This document shows positions 28,985-37,629 of a stretch of 64,000 nt of DNA, one piece after another. The position numbers were made by a program, and so were the translations under genes. The stretch spans positions 19,357 through 83,356 of the forward strand of contig NZ_JAFRSC010000014.1 of the NCBI RefSeq assembly GCF_017427765.1, in the 5' to 3' direction. Below the pieces are notes generated by a model. It did not search any database, was not told the DNA's origin, and was given only the letters and a program-made list of their open reading frames with translations. The stretch comes from Methanobrevibacter sp. (lineage in GTDB: Archaea; Methanobacteriota; Methanobacteria; Methanobacteriales; Methanobacteriaceae). How positions within the stretch are numbered: position 1 is the stretch's first letter; the number at the start of each line of letters is the position of its first letter.

Positions 28985-29249
28985 TGTTGTTGATTATGGG
29001 AAAAGTGGCGATAAAAACTTCATTGAATATCATACAAGAGGTTTATCGTCAGAGCAGATGAATTTTCTAAATGATAATCTTGATGATGAAACAGAAATTG
29101 ATGGGGATGTTTTAAAGTTAAAAATGTATTTTGATAATGATTTGTATCCTTTCCAGAGTGAGACTGCTCAATTTCGATTAGATGATTTCATAGCTCGTGA
29201 AGAAATCGAAATGAACATATTTATTTCGAGTTTTTTAGAAGATATGTGA
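28974..29249 (+). CDS. Small uncharacterised protein overlapping the MetX-like gene
   Basis: 91 residues from the ATG at 28974, overlapping the end of the upstream gene by 11 nt, so it is translationally coupled. It is acidic, with no membrane segment and no cysteine. The sequence LSSEQMNFLNDNLDDETEID followed by VLKLKMYFDND suggests a helix-strand protein. No family recognised. An in-frame GTG at 28965 is also possible. The position suggests function together with the hydrolase. Confidence 0.6.
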   Translation: MIVNVVDYGKSGDKNFIEYHTRGLSSEQMNFLNDNLDDETEIDGDVLKLKMYFDNDLYPFQSETAQFRLDDFIAREEIEMNIFISSFLEDM

Positions 29250-29388
29250 TTAATTGCATTAAACAATGTTTAACTATTTTTGATAAATACTTTATTTTAT
29301 CTATTTTTTATGAATATTTTACTTGTTTGGATATGTTTATATACATTAAATATATATTATTAAATAATGCTTGGTAATGGTGAAAATC

Positions 29389-30381
29389 ATGTTGGAGAAT
29401 AAAGATTCAATTTTAGGATATGGCATGTATATTCTTGATGAATTTGAATTTGAGTCCGGTAAGGTTCTTCAGGATGTTGTAGTTGAATATACTATTGTCG
29501 GAACTCCAAAATATGATGATGATGGCAATATTTCAAATGCTATTGTTTATTGCCATAATTTCAATGGGAATTACTCTTCAATCGATGATGAGTATCAGTT
29601 TACCTGTGAAGGTGGCCCATTTGATAAAAATGATTATTGTTTTATATCAATTTCTTCATTAGGTTTTCCAGGGTCATGTTCTCCGTCCACAACTGGCCTA
29701 AAACATAATTTTCCGGAATACACCCTTAAAGATAGGGTAAACTTTAAAAGACAATTTTTAGCAGAAAAACTTAACATGCATCATGTACATGGAATTACTG
29801 GAACAGGATCTGGTGGATATGAAGTTTATACATGGGCTTGCGAGTATCCTGATGAAATGGATTTTATAATGGTGGGTAATACTTCTTTTAAGACTAATGG
29901 TTATAGATATGTTATTTCAAAGGCTATTGATAGTATCATAGAATCAACTGATGGTTTTTATGATGAGATATATAGTGAATCCCTTTCTCGTGTGATGGTT
30001 TCTATTTATAGGTTAGTATATTCCAATTACTTTTCAAAAAAGATTTTTCAGAAAATGTCTAATGATGAAATAGATGTTTTGATGGATGATTTTGTAGATG
30101 ATGGTTTATTTACTGATATCTACGATTTCAAATATAGGAATGATTGTGTTTTAAATTATGATATTGAAGATAAATTAGAAAACATCAAAGTTAAAGTTTT
30201 GGTTGTAATTTCTAATGAGAACATGTATTATATTCCAAAGTATGATTCGTTCCCAATTGAAAAGTTAGTTGAAAATTCAAAAGTTATTTCATATGAATCT
30301 CAAAGAGATTATGCACATAATGAGGATTATTCTTCAGTAATTGATGATATAAGTGAATTTTTAGATGAATTCAAAAATTAA
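29389..30381 (+). CDS. MetX-like alpha/beta hydrolase paralogue without catalytic triad
   Basis: 330 residues from the ATG at 29389, chosen by the GGTGA site 5 nt upstream. It shares its length and motifs with the first MetX-like gene: VEYTIVGTPKYDDDGN, SLGFPGSCSPSTTGLK, VNFKRQFLAEKLN. The nucleophile position is changed from Ser to Gly (GTGSGG, Gly codon 29806-29808). The Asp position becomes Asn (ISNENMYYIP) and the His position Tyr. It should not catalyse acyl transfer by the usual mechanism and is best seen as a pseudoenzyme. The long open frame argues that it is kept by selection. Confidence 0.75.
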   Translation: MLENKDSILGYGMYILDEFEFESGKVLQDVVVEYTIVGTPKYDDDGNISNAIVYCHNFNGNYSSIDDEYQFTCEGGPFDKNDYCFISISSLGFPGSCSPSTTGLKHNFPEYTLKDRVNFKRQFLAEKLNMHHVHGITGTGSGGYEVYTWACEYPDEMDFIMVGNTSFKTNGYRYVISKAIDSIIESTDGFYDEIYSESLSRVMVSIYRLVYSNYFSKKIFQKMSNDEIDVLMDDFVDDGLFTDIYDFKYRNDCVLNYDIEDKLENIKVKVLVVISNENMYYIPKYDSFPIEKLVENSKVISYESQRDYAHNEDYSSVIDDISEFLDEFKN

Positions 30382-30433
30382 TTTTTTTTTTAATAAATTT
30401 TAAATTAGTTAACAAGTATACTTTTAATGGGAT

Positions 30434-31429
30434 GTGATTATAATTAACAATCAATTTAATTTAAATTATGGAAATCATGTTATGGAATCCTTTGAATTTG
30501 AATCCGGTCAAATTCTTGAAAATGTAAATGTTGAATATGCTACAAGCGGAGTTCCAAGGTATGATGAGGATGGAAATATTGTAAATGCAATTGTTTATTC
30601 TCCAAATCTTTATGGAGGATATTCGATTTTGGCTCAACATCATAAGTTAATTGAAAATCATGATTTTGATAAAAATGAATATTTTTTTATAAGAATTTAT
30701 GCATTGGGTGTTCCGGAGTCTTGTTCTCCATCAACTACTGGTTTAAAATATAGGTTTCCAAAATACACATTTAAAGATCGTGTTAATTTTAAAAGACAGT
30801 TTTTGGCTGAAAAGTTTAAGATTAAAAAGATTGCGGGATTAATCGGTGAAGGTTTGGGTGGATTTGAAATATTTACATGGGCATGTGAATATCCTGATGA
30901 AATGGAATTCATCATTGTTTTAAATTCATCTTTTAAAAATTATGCTCAACGTTATATTTTTACTAAATGCGCTGAAAACATAATAGAATCCTGTGAAGAT
31001 TTCTATTCTGATGAGTATAGTTCTTCTTTTTCAATGGTGTCAGTTTCAATATTCAGATTATTGTTTGCCGGATATCTTCCTGAAAATGTACTGGAAAATT
31101 TATCCAATGATGAAATTGATGCATTGATGGAAGATTATGTTGAAGATGGTCTATTTATGGATATCCATGATTTCAAATCACGTAATGATTGTCTTTTAGA
31201 ATACGATGTTGAAGATAAATTGCCGAATATTCAGGCGAAATCATTGATTTTGGGCGTTGAAGGTTATTTGTTTTTCAATCCTCAAAAAGATTTAATTCCT
31301 TATGAGAATATTATTAAGGATTGTAAAATCAGGGTGTTCAAATCAAAAGTGGAAAATTATTATGATGAAGATGATTTCTCAGATATGGGATTGGAAATCC
31401 TTTCATTTTTAAAAGAAATAAAAAAATAA
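30434..31429 (+). CDS. MetX-like alpha/beta hydrolase paralogue without catalytic triad (second)
   Basis: 331 residues if the GTG at 30434 is the start; the ATG at 30482 is a later choice. A GTGAT site sits directly before ATA/ATT codons at 30440-30445, so the true start is unclear. The protein matches the preceding paralogue along its length. The nucleophile is again Gly (GEGLGG, Gly codon 30851-30853), the Asp position is Tyr (GVEGYLFF) and the His position is Asn. It has lost all three catalytic residues but remains a full-length open frame. It is convergent with nadA. Confidence 0.72.
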   Translation: MIIINNQFNLNYGNHVMESFEFESGQILENVNVEYATSGVPRYDEDGNIVNAIVYSPNLYGGYSILAQHHKLIENHDFDKNEYFFIRIYALGVPESCSPSTTGLKYRFPKYTFKDRVNFKRQFLAEKFKIKKIAGLIGEGLGGFEIFTWACEYPDEMEFIIVLNSSFKNYAQRYIFTKCAENIIESCEDFYSDEYSSSFSMVSVSIFRLLFAGYLPENVLENLSNDEIDALMEDYVEDGLFMDIHDFKSRNDCLLEYDVEDKLPNIQAKSLILGVEGYLFFNPQKDLIPYENIIKDCKIRVFKSKVENYYDEDDFSDMGLEILSFLKEIKK

Positions 31430-31433
31430 AAAG

Positions 31434-32351
31434 CTATTTTGATGCGTTAAGCATATGTTCAACAGCTTTTCTTGATTTGTCTGCAACTTCTTTGGGTAAA
31501 ACAACTTGAGGTTCTTCATTTATGAGTGAATCTCTTACTTTTTCTAAAGTATGTAATTTCATAGTCTCACAAATTGCTCCTTCAAGCAGAGGATATAATT
31601 TTTTGCCCGGAACTTCTGATTTGATTCTGGTAATCATGTCAATTTCAGTTCCGATTACAAATTCTTCTTTGTCACTTTGTGCAATGTATTTTAACATTCC
31701 TCCGGTAGACATTACTTTATCACATGCATTTTGAACTTTTATATCGCATTCCGGATGGCAAATGATTTCAGCATTAGGATATTGTTCTCTTTTAAGTTCA
31801 ACATCTTCAATATGGAATAATCTGTGAACATAACAGTGACCGTCTTTTGGAACTGGAATTATTTCTTTATCCAGTCTTTCGGCAACATGGGTTCCTAAGT
31901 TTTTATCAGGTCCGAATAATATTTTATCATGGGGTAAGCTTTCTGTTACTTTGACAGCATTGGCTGAAGTACATAAAGTATCTGCATGCTGTTTGGATTC
32001 TGCAATACTGTTGACATAAAGAATAACTCCCGCATCAGGATGTTCTTCTTTAGCTTTTAGCAATTCTTCTTCAGGTAACATGTGTGCCATAGGACATTCT
32101 GCTTCTAATGTAGGTATTACAATTTTTTTATCCGGATTTAGAATAAAAGCAGTTTCAGCCATAAAATCAACGCCACAAAAGATAACTAAATCTTTATCAT
32201 CAATTTCAGAAGCTTTAATACATAATTCTAAGGAATCTCCAAGAAAATCAGCTATTTCTTGTATTTCTTTAGGTTGGTAATTGTGTGCAAGAATTATTGC
32301 ATTTTTTTCATCTTTTAATTTTAAAATTTCCTCTTGGATTGAACTATTCAT
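31434..32351 (-). CDS. nadA: Quinolinate synthase
   Basis: 305 residues from the ATG at 32351, which has GGTGA 5 nt upstream; the in-frame GTG at 32360 lies inside that site. NadA condenses iminoaspartate and dihydroxyacetone phosphate to quinolinate using a 4Fe-4S cluster. The three conserved cysteines are in FCGVDFMAE, CHPECDIKVQNACDK and GAICETMK. AHNYQPKEIQEIADF is the signature N-terminal motif. It overlaps the mscS end by 8 nt and is the last gene of the rnz-mscS-nadA operon. Confidence 0.95.
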   Translation of the reverse strand: MNSSIQEEILKLKDEKNAIILAHNYQPKEIQEIADFLGDSLELCIKASEIDDKDLVIFCGVDFMAETAFILNPDKKIVIPTLEAECPMAHMLPEEELLKAKEEHPDAGVILYVNSIAESKQHADTLCTSANAVKVTESLPHDKILFGPDKNLGTHVAERLDKEIIPVPKDGHCYVHRLFHIEDVELKREQYPNAEIICHPECDIKVQNACDKVMSTGGMLKYIAQSDKEEFVIGTEIDMITRIKSEVPGKKLYPLLEGAICETMKLHTLEKVRDSLINEEPQVVLPKEVADKSRKAVEHMLNASK

Positions 32352-33102
32352 TATTTTCACCCATGCTGTTTATACATTTTCTAATATCATTTGTAATTTT
32401 TAATTTATATTTGTCTTTATCATTTAAATTTTTTACCCAAAATGATACTTTAACTCTGACTTCTTCAAATTTTATTTCTTTTGAAAATACTTCAGGTTTT
32501 GGATTTTTAGCCAAATCGTCATATTCGCTAATTTTTGCAATGATTTTGTTACTAAACTCCTCAACATCCACATCCAAAGGCAATCCTACAATGGTGTCAA
32601 CCCTATATTTTTCAGGAGGTTTGAATTGCAGATAATAGTCGTTAGTCAATGTTGAATTGGGTACATGATTTTTCACTCCTAAATCATCAACCACTACAGT
32701 TGATCTAAGTGATATTCGCTCAACATAGCCTTTTTTGCCATTAACTTCAATAGTATCTCCAACTTTGATACTTTTTCCAAGAATTAGAATGATTCCTGAA
32801 AACAGATTTGAAATAATGTCTTTAGCCGCAAAGCTCACTGCAATACCCACAATACCTAAACTTAATAATGTTCCCGCAAGGTTGATTCCAAAGAACTGTA
32901 GAATGACCATCAATGCTATGAAATATATAATATAATTGATTATGTCTCTAATAAGATAGATTACAGTTTTGTTTTCATCGAATCGATTCATTTTATTCAT
33001 GGAAAATGCGACTAGTCTTGTTATTATTGATGTTGCTAGGATTACTATTAAAATGTAGACGAGTGTCATTGCAGGATCATCAATTGTTGTTGGAATATTC
33101 AT
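32344..33102 (-). CDS. Small-conductance mechanosensitive channel, MscS family
   Basis: 252 residues. Two to three transmembrane helices (about residues 10-30 and 50-90) lead to the pore-lining helix GTLLSLGIVGIAVSFAAKD, then the beta domain with the family motif FSGIILILGKSIKVGDTIEV and GYVERISLRSTVV. It opens under membrane tension and releases solutes on hypo-osmotic shock. It lies between rnz and nadA with a 4-nt gap to rnz and an overlap with nadA, so all three share one transcript although the functions look unrelated. Confidence 0.9.
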   Translation of the reverse strand: MNIPTTIDDPAMTLVYILIVILATSIITRLVAFSMNKMNRFDENKTVIYLIRDIINYIIYFIALMVILQFFGINLAGTLLSLGIVGIAVSFAAKDIISNLFSGIILILGKSIKVGDTIEVNGKKGYVERISLRSTVVVDDLGVKNHVPNSTLTNDYYLQFKPPEKYRVDTIVGLPLDVDVEEFSNKIIAKISEYDDLAKNPKPEVFSKEIKFEEVRVKVSFWVKNLNDKDKYKLKITNDIRKCINSMGENNE

Positions 33103-33106
33103 AGTA

Positions 33107-34009
33107 TCATCTAATTTTGATTATATCAAAATCTTTAGCTAATTTTGTATTTTCAAATATTTCCTTTGCTTCTTTTAATATTATTTTCGAATACTCTTCA
33201 CCATATCTTGTACTTATATGCGTTAAAATTAAGTTTTCACTGTTGGATTGATTGGCGATATATGCCGCATCAACAGATGTTGAGTGAGCATGCTCTTCTG
33301 CATTGGTATTGTCTTCTTTGCAGAATGTTGATTCATGAATAAGGTAATTGCTGTCTTTTGCAAATTCAACCATTTCCTCACAAGGTCTGGAATCTCCGGA
33401 ATATGTGATTTTTATTCCTTTTCTAGGTTCGCCAAGAACCTGTTCCGGTTTGATAATTTTACCGTTGATTTCAACTTCCTCTCCATTGTGCAATTTTCCG
33501 AAATCGGGACCTACTGGAACGCCAAGTTCAATGGCTTTCTGTCTGAGAAATCTTGGTTTTTTCTTTTCTTCAATTGAATAAGCAAGATTAGGAACATTAT
33601 GTCTTACTAATTGTGATTTAATAATATATTCTTCAGTTTCTTCTACAATTCCGGATTCTATTTCAATAAATTCAACTGGAAAATCAATTTTACAGTATCC
33701 CAAACTGAATATTGCGTTTTTGATTTTACTTAATCCTTTTGGCCCATAGATTGTTAGTTTTTCTTCTCTTCCAAGCAGTCCTAGAGATTGCAATAATCCT
33801 GGAAGGCCTAAAATATGGTCTCCATGGTAGTGGGATATAAATATTTTTGATATTTTCATGGGACTTACTTGGGTAGATAACATCTGTCTTTGGGCACCTT
33901 CCCCACAATCGAATAAAAATACTTCTCCAAATCCTTTAAAGGCAATTGAAGCTTGATTTCTGGTAATTGAGTGAACTGCAGACGATGTTCCTAAAAATAT
34001 AATTTCCAT
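33107..34009 (-). CDS. rnz: Ribonuclease Z
   Basis: 300 residues, the short RNase Z form. It removes the 3' trailer from tRNA precursors. The metallo-beta-lactamase motif HYHGDH is near residue 60, with LGTSSAVHSITRNQAS at the N-terminus, YSGDSRP, and HESTFCKED; the AHSTSVDAA and LTHISTRY parts complete the metal site. AGTGAT lies before the ATG. It is first in the operon with mscS and nadA and is divergent from nadC. Confidence 0.95.
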   Translation of the reverse strand: MEIIFLGTSSAVHSITRNQASIAFKGFGEVFLFDCGEGAQRQMLSTQVSPMKISKIFISHYHGDHILGLPGLLQSLGLLGREEKLTIYGPKGLSKIKNAIFSLGYCKIDFPVEFIEIESGIVEETEEYIIKSQLVRHNVPNLAYSIEEKKKPRFLRQKAIELGVPVGPDFGKLHNGEEVEINGKIIKPEQVLGEPRKGIKITYSGDSRPCEEMVEFAKDSNYLIHESTFCKEDNTNAEEHAHSTSVDAAYIANQSNSENLILTHISTRYGEEYSKIILKEAKEIFENTKLAKDFDIIKIR

Positions 34010-34036
34010 ATAATCACTTAATTTATATTATAAAAT

Positions 34037-34048
34037 AGATATATATCT
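34037..34048. promoter_or_regulatory. Palindromic TATA element between the rnz-mscS-nadA operon and nadC
   Basis: AGATATATATCT is a perfect 12-bp palindrome. Its centre is 33 nt from the rnz start codon and 35 nt from the nadC start codon. This distance fits transcription starts about 26 nt away in each direction, with leaders of about 7-10 nt that just hold the AGTGAT and AGGTGAT sites. Prediction only. Confidence 0.5.
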
Positions 34049-34077
34049 TTAATAATTATTAACTTTTAGGTGATTTT

Positions 34078-34905
34078 TTGGACAGAATTATAGAATATAT
34101 GCTTGCTGAGGATGAAGGTTTTGGTGATGTAACTTCAAATGCAGTTGTTGAAGAAGGAAAAAATGTAAGTGCATATATTATTTCAAAAGATGATGGTGTT
34201 TTAGCAGGTATTAATATTATTCGTGATTTATTTGAAGAGTATGGGATTAATGTCTGCTTTTGGCTATCTGAAGGAAGCAAAATATCTAAAGGGGATGTGT
34301 TAATGTCTTTTAATGGTGATGCAAGAACAATTTTGCTTCTTGAGAGGACAGCACTTAATCTGGTAATGAGGATGAGTGGTGTGGCCAGTGCAGCTAATAA
34401 TTATGTTAATTTAGTTAAGGATTATGATGTAAGTGTTGCAGGGACTCGTAAAACATCTCCTGCTATTGGAAAATATGATAAATATGCATTAAAAGTGGGT
34501 GGTGCTGATACTCATAGATTTGCACTTGATGATATGGTTTTAATAAAGGATAATCATATTGCGGCCTGTGGAACTCCTCTGGAGGCTTTACTTAAAGCAA
34601 AGGAAAATGTAAGTTTTTCTAAAAAAATAGAAATTGAAGTTGAAACTTTAGATGATGCTGTGGAATGTGTAAAAAACGGTGCTGATATCGTAATGCTTGA
34701 TAATATGTCTCCAGCAGAAATTAGCGATGTAATTGGCGAGCTTGAAAAATTAAATATTCGTCAAAATTCATTAATTGAAGTATCTGGTGGCATTAATGAA
34801 GATAACATATTGGATTATGCTGATTTGGGCGTAGACATTATTTCAATTGGTGCTTTAACACATTCAACAAGGAGTTTGGATTTCAGTTTAAAATTAGATT
34901 CTTAA
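34078..34905 (+). CDS. nadC: Nicotinate-nucleotide pyrophosphorylase (carboxylating)
   Basis: 275 residues starting at TTG; the AGGTGAT site at 34068-34074 fixes this start over the ATG seven codons later. NadC converts quinolinate and PRPP to nicotinate mononucleotide. Signature segments: DEGFGDVTSNAV, RTALNLVMRMSGVAS, TRKTSPAIGKYDKYALKVGG and HRFALDDMVLIKDNHI, then the barrel strand motif VSGGINEDNI. It is divergent from the operon holding nadA, the previous enzyme of the pathway, and its end overlaps the convergent SNF2 gene by 12 nt. Confidence 0.95.
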   Translation: MDRIIEYMLAEDEGFGDVTSNAVVEEGKNVSAYIISKDDGVLAGINIIRDLFEEYGINVCFWLSEGSKISKGDVLMSFNGDARTILLLERTALNLVMRMSGVASAANNYVNLVKDYDVSVAGTRKTSPAIGKYDKYALKVGGADTHRFALDDMVLIKDNHIAACGTPLEALLKAKENVSFSKKIEIEVETLDDAVECVKNGADIVMLDNMSPAEISDVIGELEKLNIRQNSLIEVSGGINEDNILDYADLGVDIISIGALTHSTRSLDFSLKLDS

Positions 34906-36387
34906 TTTTAAAACTTCTTTCAACTCTTCATCGCTCATTTCGGTGATGAATGTTTCGTCGTTGCTTATTGCCTTTTTGGAAAGGTCTGTTTTTCTTTTAC
35001 TTATCGCATCAATTGCTTCTTCAAGAGTTCCTTTTGTAATAAATCTATAGACCATAACATCTTTTTCCTGTCCGATTCTGTGAACTCTGTCTGTTGCCTG
35101 ATTTTCAACTGCAGGATTCCACCATAAGTCATAATGAATCACATTACTTGCAGCAGTTAAATTTAAACCTGTTCCGCCAGTTTTAAGTGTCGCTACAAAT
35201 ATTTTATAATTTGGGTCTTCTTGGAAAGTATTTATTATCTCTGTTTTTTCTTTAAGGGTTTGTGAACCATGTAAAAACAATACATCGGTTTTAAACTTTT
35301 TGGATATGAGCTGTTGGATTAATTTGCCCATTTCAACATACTGGGTGAAAATTATGACCTTTTCATCCATGTCCAGTATATTTTCTAAAATATTTACTAA
35401 AAGTTCCATTTTTCCGGATTCTTTAATTGTGGGTTTTTTGATGTCAAGAAATTGCGCCGGATGGTTGCATGTCTGTTTTAGAGCGGTTAATATTTTTAGA
35501 ATTATTCCTTTTCTCTGGATTCCTTTGGAATTTTCAATATCAAAAAAGATTTCTTCCAATATGGCATTATATAGCTTAATCTGCTTTTTGGATAATGTGC
35601 AGTACACATCATTAATTAATTTATCAGGCAGCTCTTTTTTAATATCTTCATCAGTTTTTAAACGCCTCATTACAAATGGTTTTGCTATTGTTTTAAGGTT
35701 TTTTAGGACTTCTTCATCTTCCAATTTTTCTATTGGCATCACATATCTTCGCTTAAAAACATCTTTTGTTGATAAATAGCCGGGATTTATAAAATCAAAT
35801 ATTGACCAGTAATCCATTAGCCTATTTTCAATAGGAGTTCCTGTTAGAGCAACTTTGGTCGATGCCCTAATGCTTTTTATGGCTTTAGTCTGCTCAGTAT
35901 TTGGATTTTTAATATTTTGCGCTTCATCAATAACGCATATTTTCCAGTTTATATCCGAAAATATATCCAAATCAAGCCTGATGACTCCATAGGAAGTTAA
36001 AATAATATCATATTCCTCTAGCGGAAATGTTCTATTGGATCCATGATAAATGTAATATGTCAGTTCGGGGGTGAATTTTTTAATTTCATTTTCCCAGTTT
36101 GAAATCAATGTTGGAGGAACGATTATTAGACTGGGTTCGCTGTCGAATTTGTTTTTCTCTTTAAAATAAAGGATTGCACTTAAAATTTGTATTGTTTTTC
36201 CAAGCCCCATGTCATCTGCTAATATGCTTCCAAAATTATATTTAATATTTTGAACTAGCCATGAATAACCTATTTTTTGATATGGTCTCAGCTCTCCGGT
36301 TAGTGATTTTGGAGCCTTATAAATCTTAGCTTCATTAACCAATTTTTTAAATTTTTTGTAGTCTTGAGGGGTATTGTTTAAATCCAT
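34894..36387 (-). CDS. SNF2-family DNA translocase/helicase, short form
   Basis: 497 residues covering the SNF2 motor: motif I DDMGLGKTIQ (residues 59-67), motif II DEAQ at 154-157, TGTPIENR, KALQTCNHP-like KQTCNHP, and the C-terminal RecA domain with GGTGLNLTAASNV and DRVHRIGQ. Bacterial and archaeal relatives usually carry several hundred extra N-terminal residues; here only about 30 precede the motor, and a stop codon lies 11 codons upstream of the ATG in frame. It may be a naturally short version or truncated. The partner or remodelled substrate is unknown. Confidence 0.88.
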   Translation of the reverse strand: MDLNNTPQDYKKFKKLVNEAKIYKAPKSLTGELRPYQKIGYSWLVQNIKYNFGSILADDMGLGKTIQILSAILYFKEKNKFDSEPSLIIVPPTLISNWENEIKKFTPELTYYIYHGSNRTFPLEEYDIILTSYGVIRLDLDIFSDINWKICVIDEAQNIKNPNTEQTKAIKSIRASTKVALTGTPIENRLMDYWSIFDFINPGYLSTKDVFKRRYVMPIEKLEDEEVLKNLKTIAKPFVMRRLKTDEDIKKELPDKLINDVYCTLSKKQIKLYNAILEEIFFDIENSKGIQRKGIILKILTALKQTCNHPAQFLDIKKPTIKESGKMELLVNILENILDMDEKVIIFTQYVEMGKLIQQLISKKFKTDVLFLHGSQTLKEKTEIINTFQEDPNYKIFVATLKTGGTGLNLTAASNVIHYDLWWNPAVENQATDRVHRIGQEKDVMVYRFITKGTLEEAIDAISKRKTDLSKKAISNDETFITEMSDEELKEVLKLRI

Positions 36388-36497
36388 CTTTTCGCCAAAT
36401 ATTGATTCATTAATTAAATGTTATTCAATTAGTTAATTATTTTTTTCGAATAATCTGAAAAATCAACTAAAAAACAAACTTTAATAATATAGTAAAA

Positions 36498-36514
36498 TAA
36501 TATATATTAAAGAT
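36498..36514 (+). promoter_or_regulatory. TATA element of carAB
   Basis: AATAATATATATTAAAG is centred about 42 nt before the carA ATG. Transcription would start near 36531, just before the GGTGATG ribosome binding site at 36538-36544. Confidence 0.45.
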
Positions 36515-36546
36515 AAAGACTTATTATTTTTTTATATGGTGATGTA

Positions 36547-37629
36547 ATGGTAAAAATAGCAAAATTAGCTTTGGAAGATGGAACAATCTTAAAAGGTGAA
36601 GCTTTCGGTTATGAAACCACTAAATTGGGAGAACTTGTTTTTTCTACAGGTATGGGTGGTTACACTGAATCCTTAACCGATCCGTCTTTTAAAGGAGAAA
36701 TATTAATGTCCACTTATCCTTTGGAAGGAAATCATGGGGTAAGTGAGAAGTGGTATCAATCTGATAAAATCCAGGTTGAAGGTTTTGTTTGTCGTGAAGT
36801 CTGTCGTGAAGTTTCCAACTTCGGACCCCAAAAAACATTAGATGAATTTTTAAAAGAATTTGAAACTCCTGGAATTAGTGGAATTGATACTCGTGATTTA
36901 ACACTTAAAATTCGTGAGCGAGGTTCACTTAAAGCTGCAATTACAACTGAAGATATTGCTGATGATAAACTACTTGAAATGGCTCGTTCACAACCAAATA
37001 TTGAAGATAAGGATGTTGTGCCATTAGTTTCAACAAAAGAAATTAAAATATTCAATGAAGACGCAGATAAAAAAGTTGCTTTAATTGACTGTGGTGTTAA
37101 AAAGAATATTATTAACTCATTTTTAGAAAGGGATATTGGAGTTGTTTTATTCCCTTATGATACTGATTATAAAACTGTACTTGATTATGAACCAAACGGT
37201 TTGATGATTACTTCAGGTCCTGGAAACCCTGACAGGGTATCTGAAACTATTGAAACCATGAAAAAATTGTCAAACAGATTGCCAATCTTCGGTATTTGTA
37301 TGGGTCAACAGTTAATTGCAAAGTCATTTGGTGCAAGGTCTTATAAAATGAAATTCGGCCACCGTGGTGAAAACCAGCCGGTTAAAGATTTAGCTACTGG
37401 TAAAGTGTTCATAACTTCACAAAACCATGGATTCACAATTGACAAAGAGTCCCTAAAAGAGACAGATTTAGTATTAACTCAAATTAACTTAAATGATGGA
37501 ACTCCGGAAGGTATTTCTCATAAGGAATTGCCACTACATTGTATACAATACCATCCTGAAGCAGGTCCTGGTCCAAACGATACAAGAAGTATTTTTGATG
37601 AGTTCAATCAAATGATGGAGGATTACTGA
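36547..37629 (+). CDS. carA: Carbamoyl-phosphate synthase small (glutaminase) subunit
   Basis: 360 residues. CarA hydrolyses glutamine and feeds ammonia to CarB for pyrimidine and arginine synthesis. The N-terminal domain has [16 protein letters not shown] and [11 protein letters not shown]; the glutaminase domain has the nucleophile elbow GICMGQQL and [13 protein letters not shown], giving the Cys-His-Glu triad. GGTGATG is 2 nt before the ATG. Its stop overlaps the carB start as TGATG, so the two subunits are translationally coupled. Confidence 0.97.
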   Translation: MVKIAKLALEDGTILKGEAFGYETTKLGELVFSTGMGGYTESLTDPSFKGEILMSTYPLEGNHGVSEKWYQSDKIQVEGFVCREVCREVSNFGPQKTLDEFLKEFETPGISGIDTRDLTLKIRERGSLKAAITTEDIADDKLLEMARSQPNIEDKDVVPLVSTKEIKIFNEDADKKVALIDCGVKKNIINSFLERDIGVVLFPYDTDYKTVLDYEPNGLMITSGPGNPDRVSETIETMKKLSNRLPIFGICMGQQLIAKSFGARSYKMKFGHRGENQPVKDLATGKVFITSQNHGFTIDKESLKETDLVLTQINLNDGTPEGISHKELPLHCIQYHPEAGPGPNDTRSIFDEFNQMMEDY

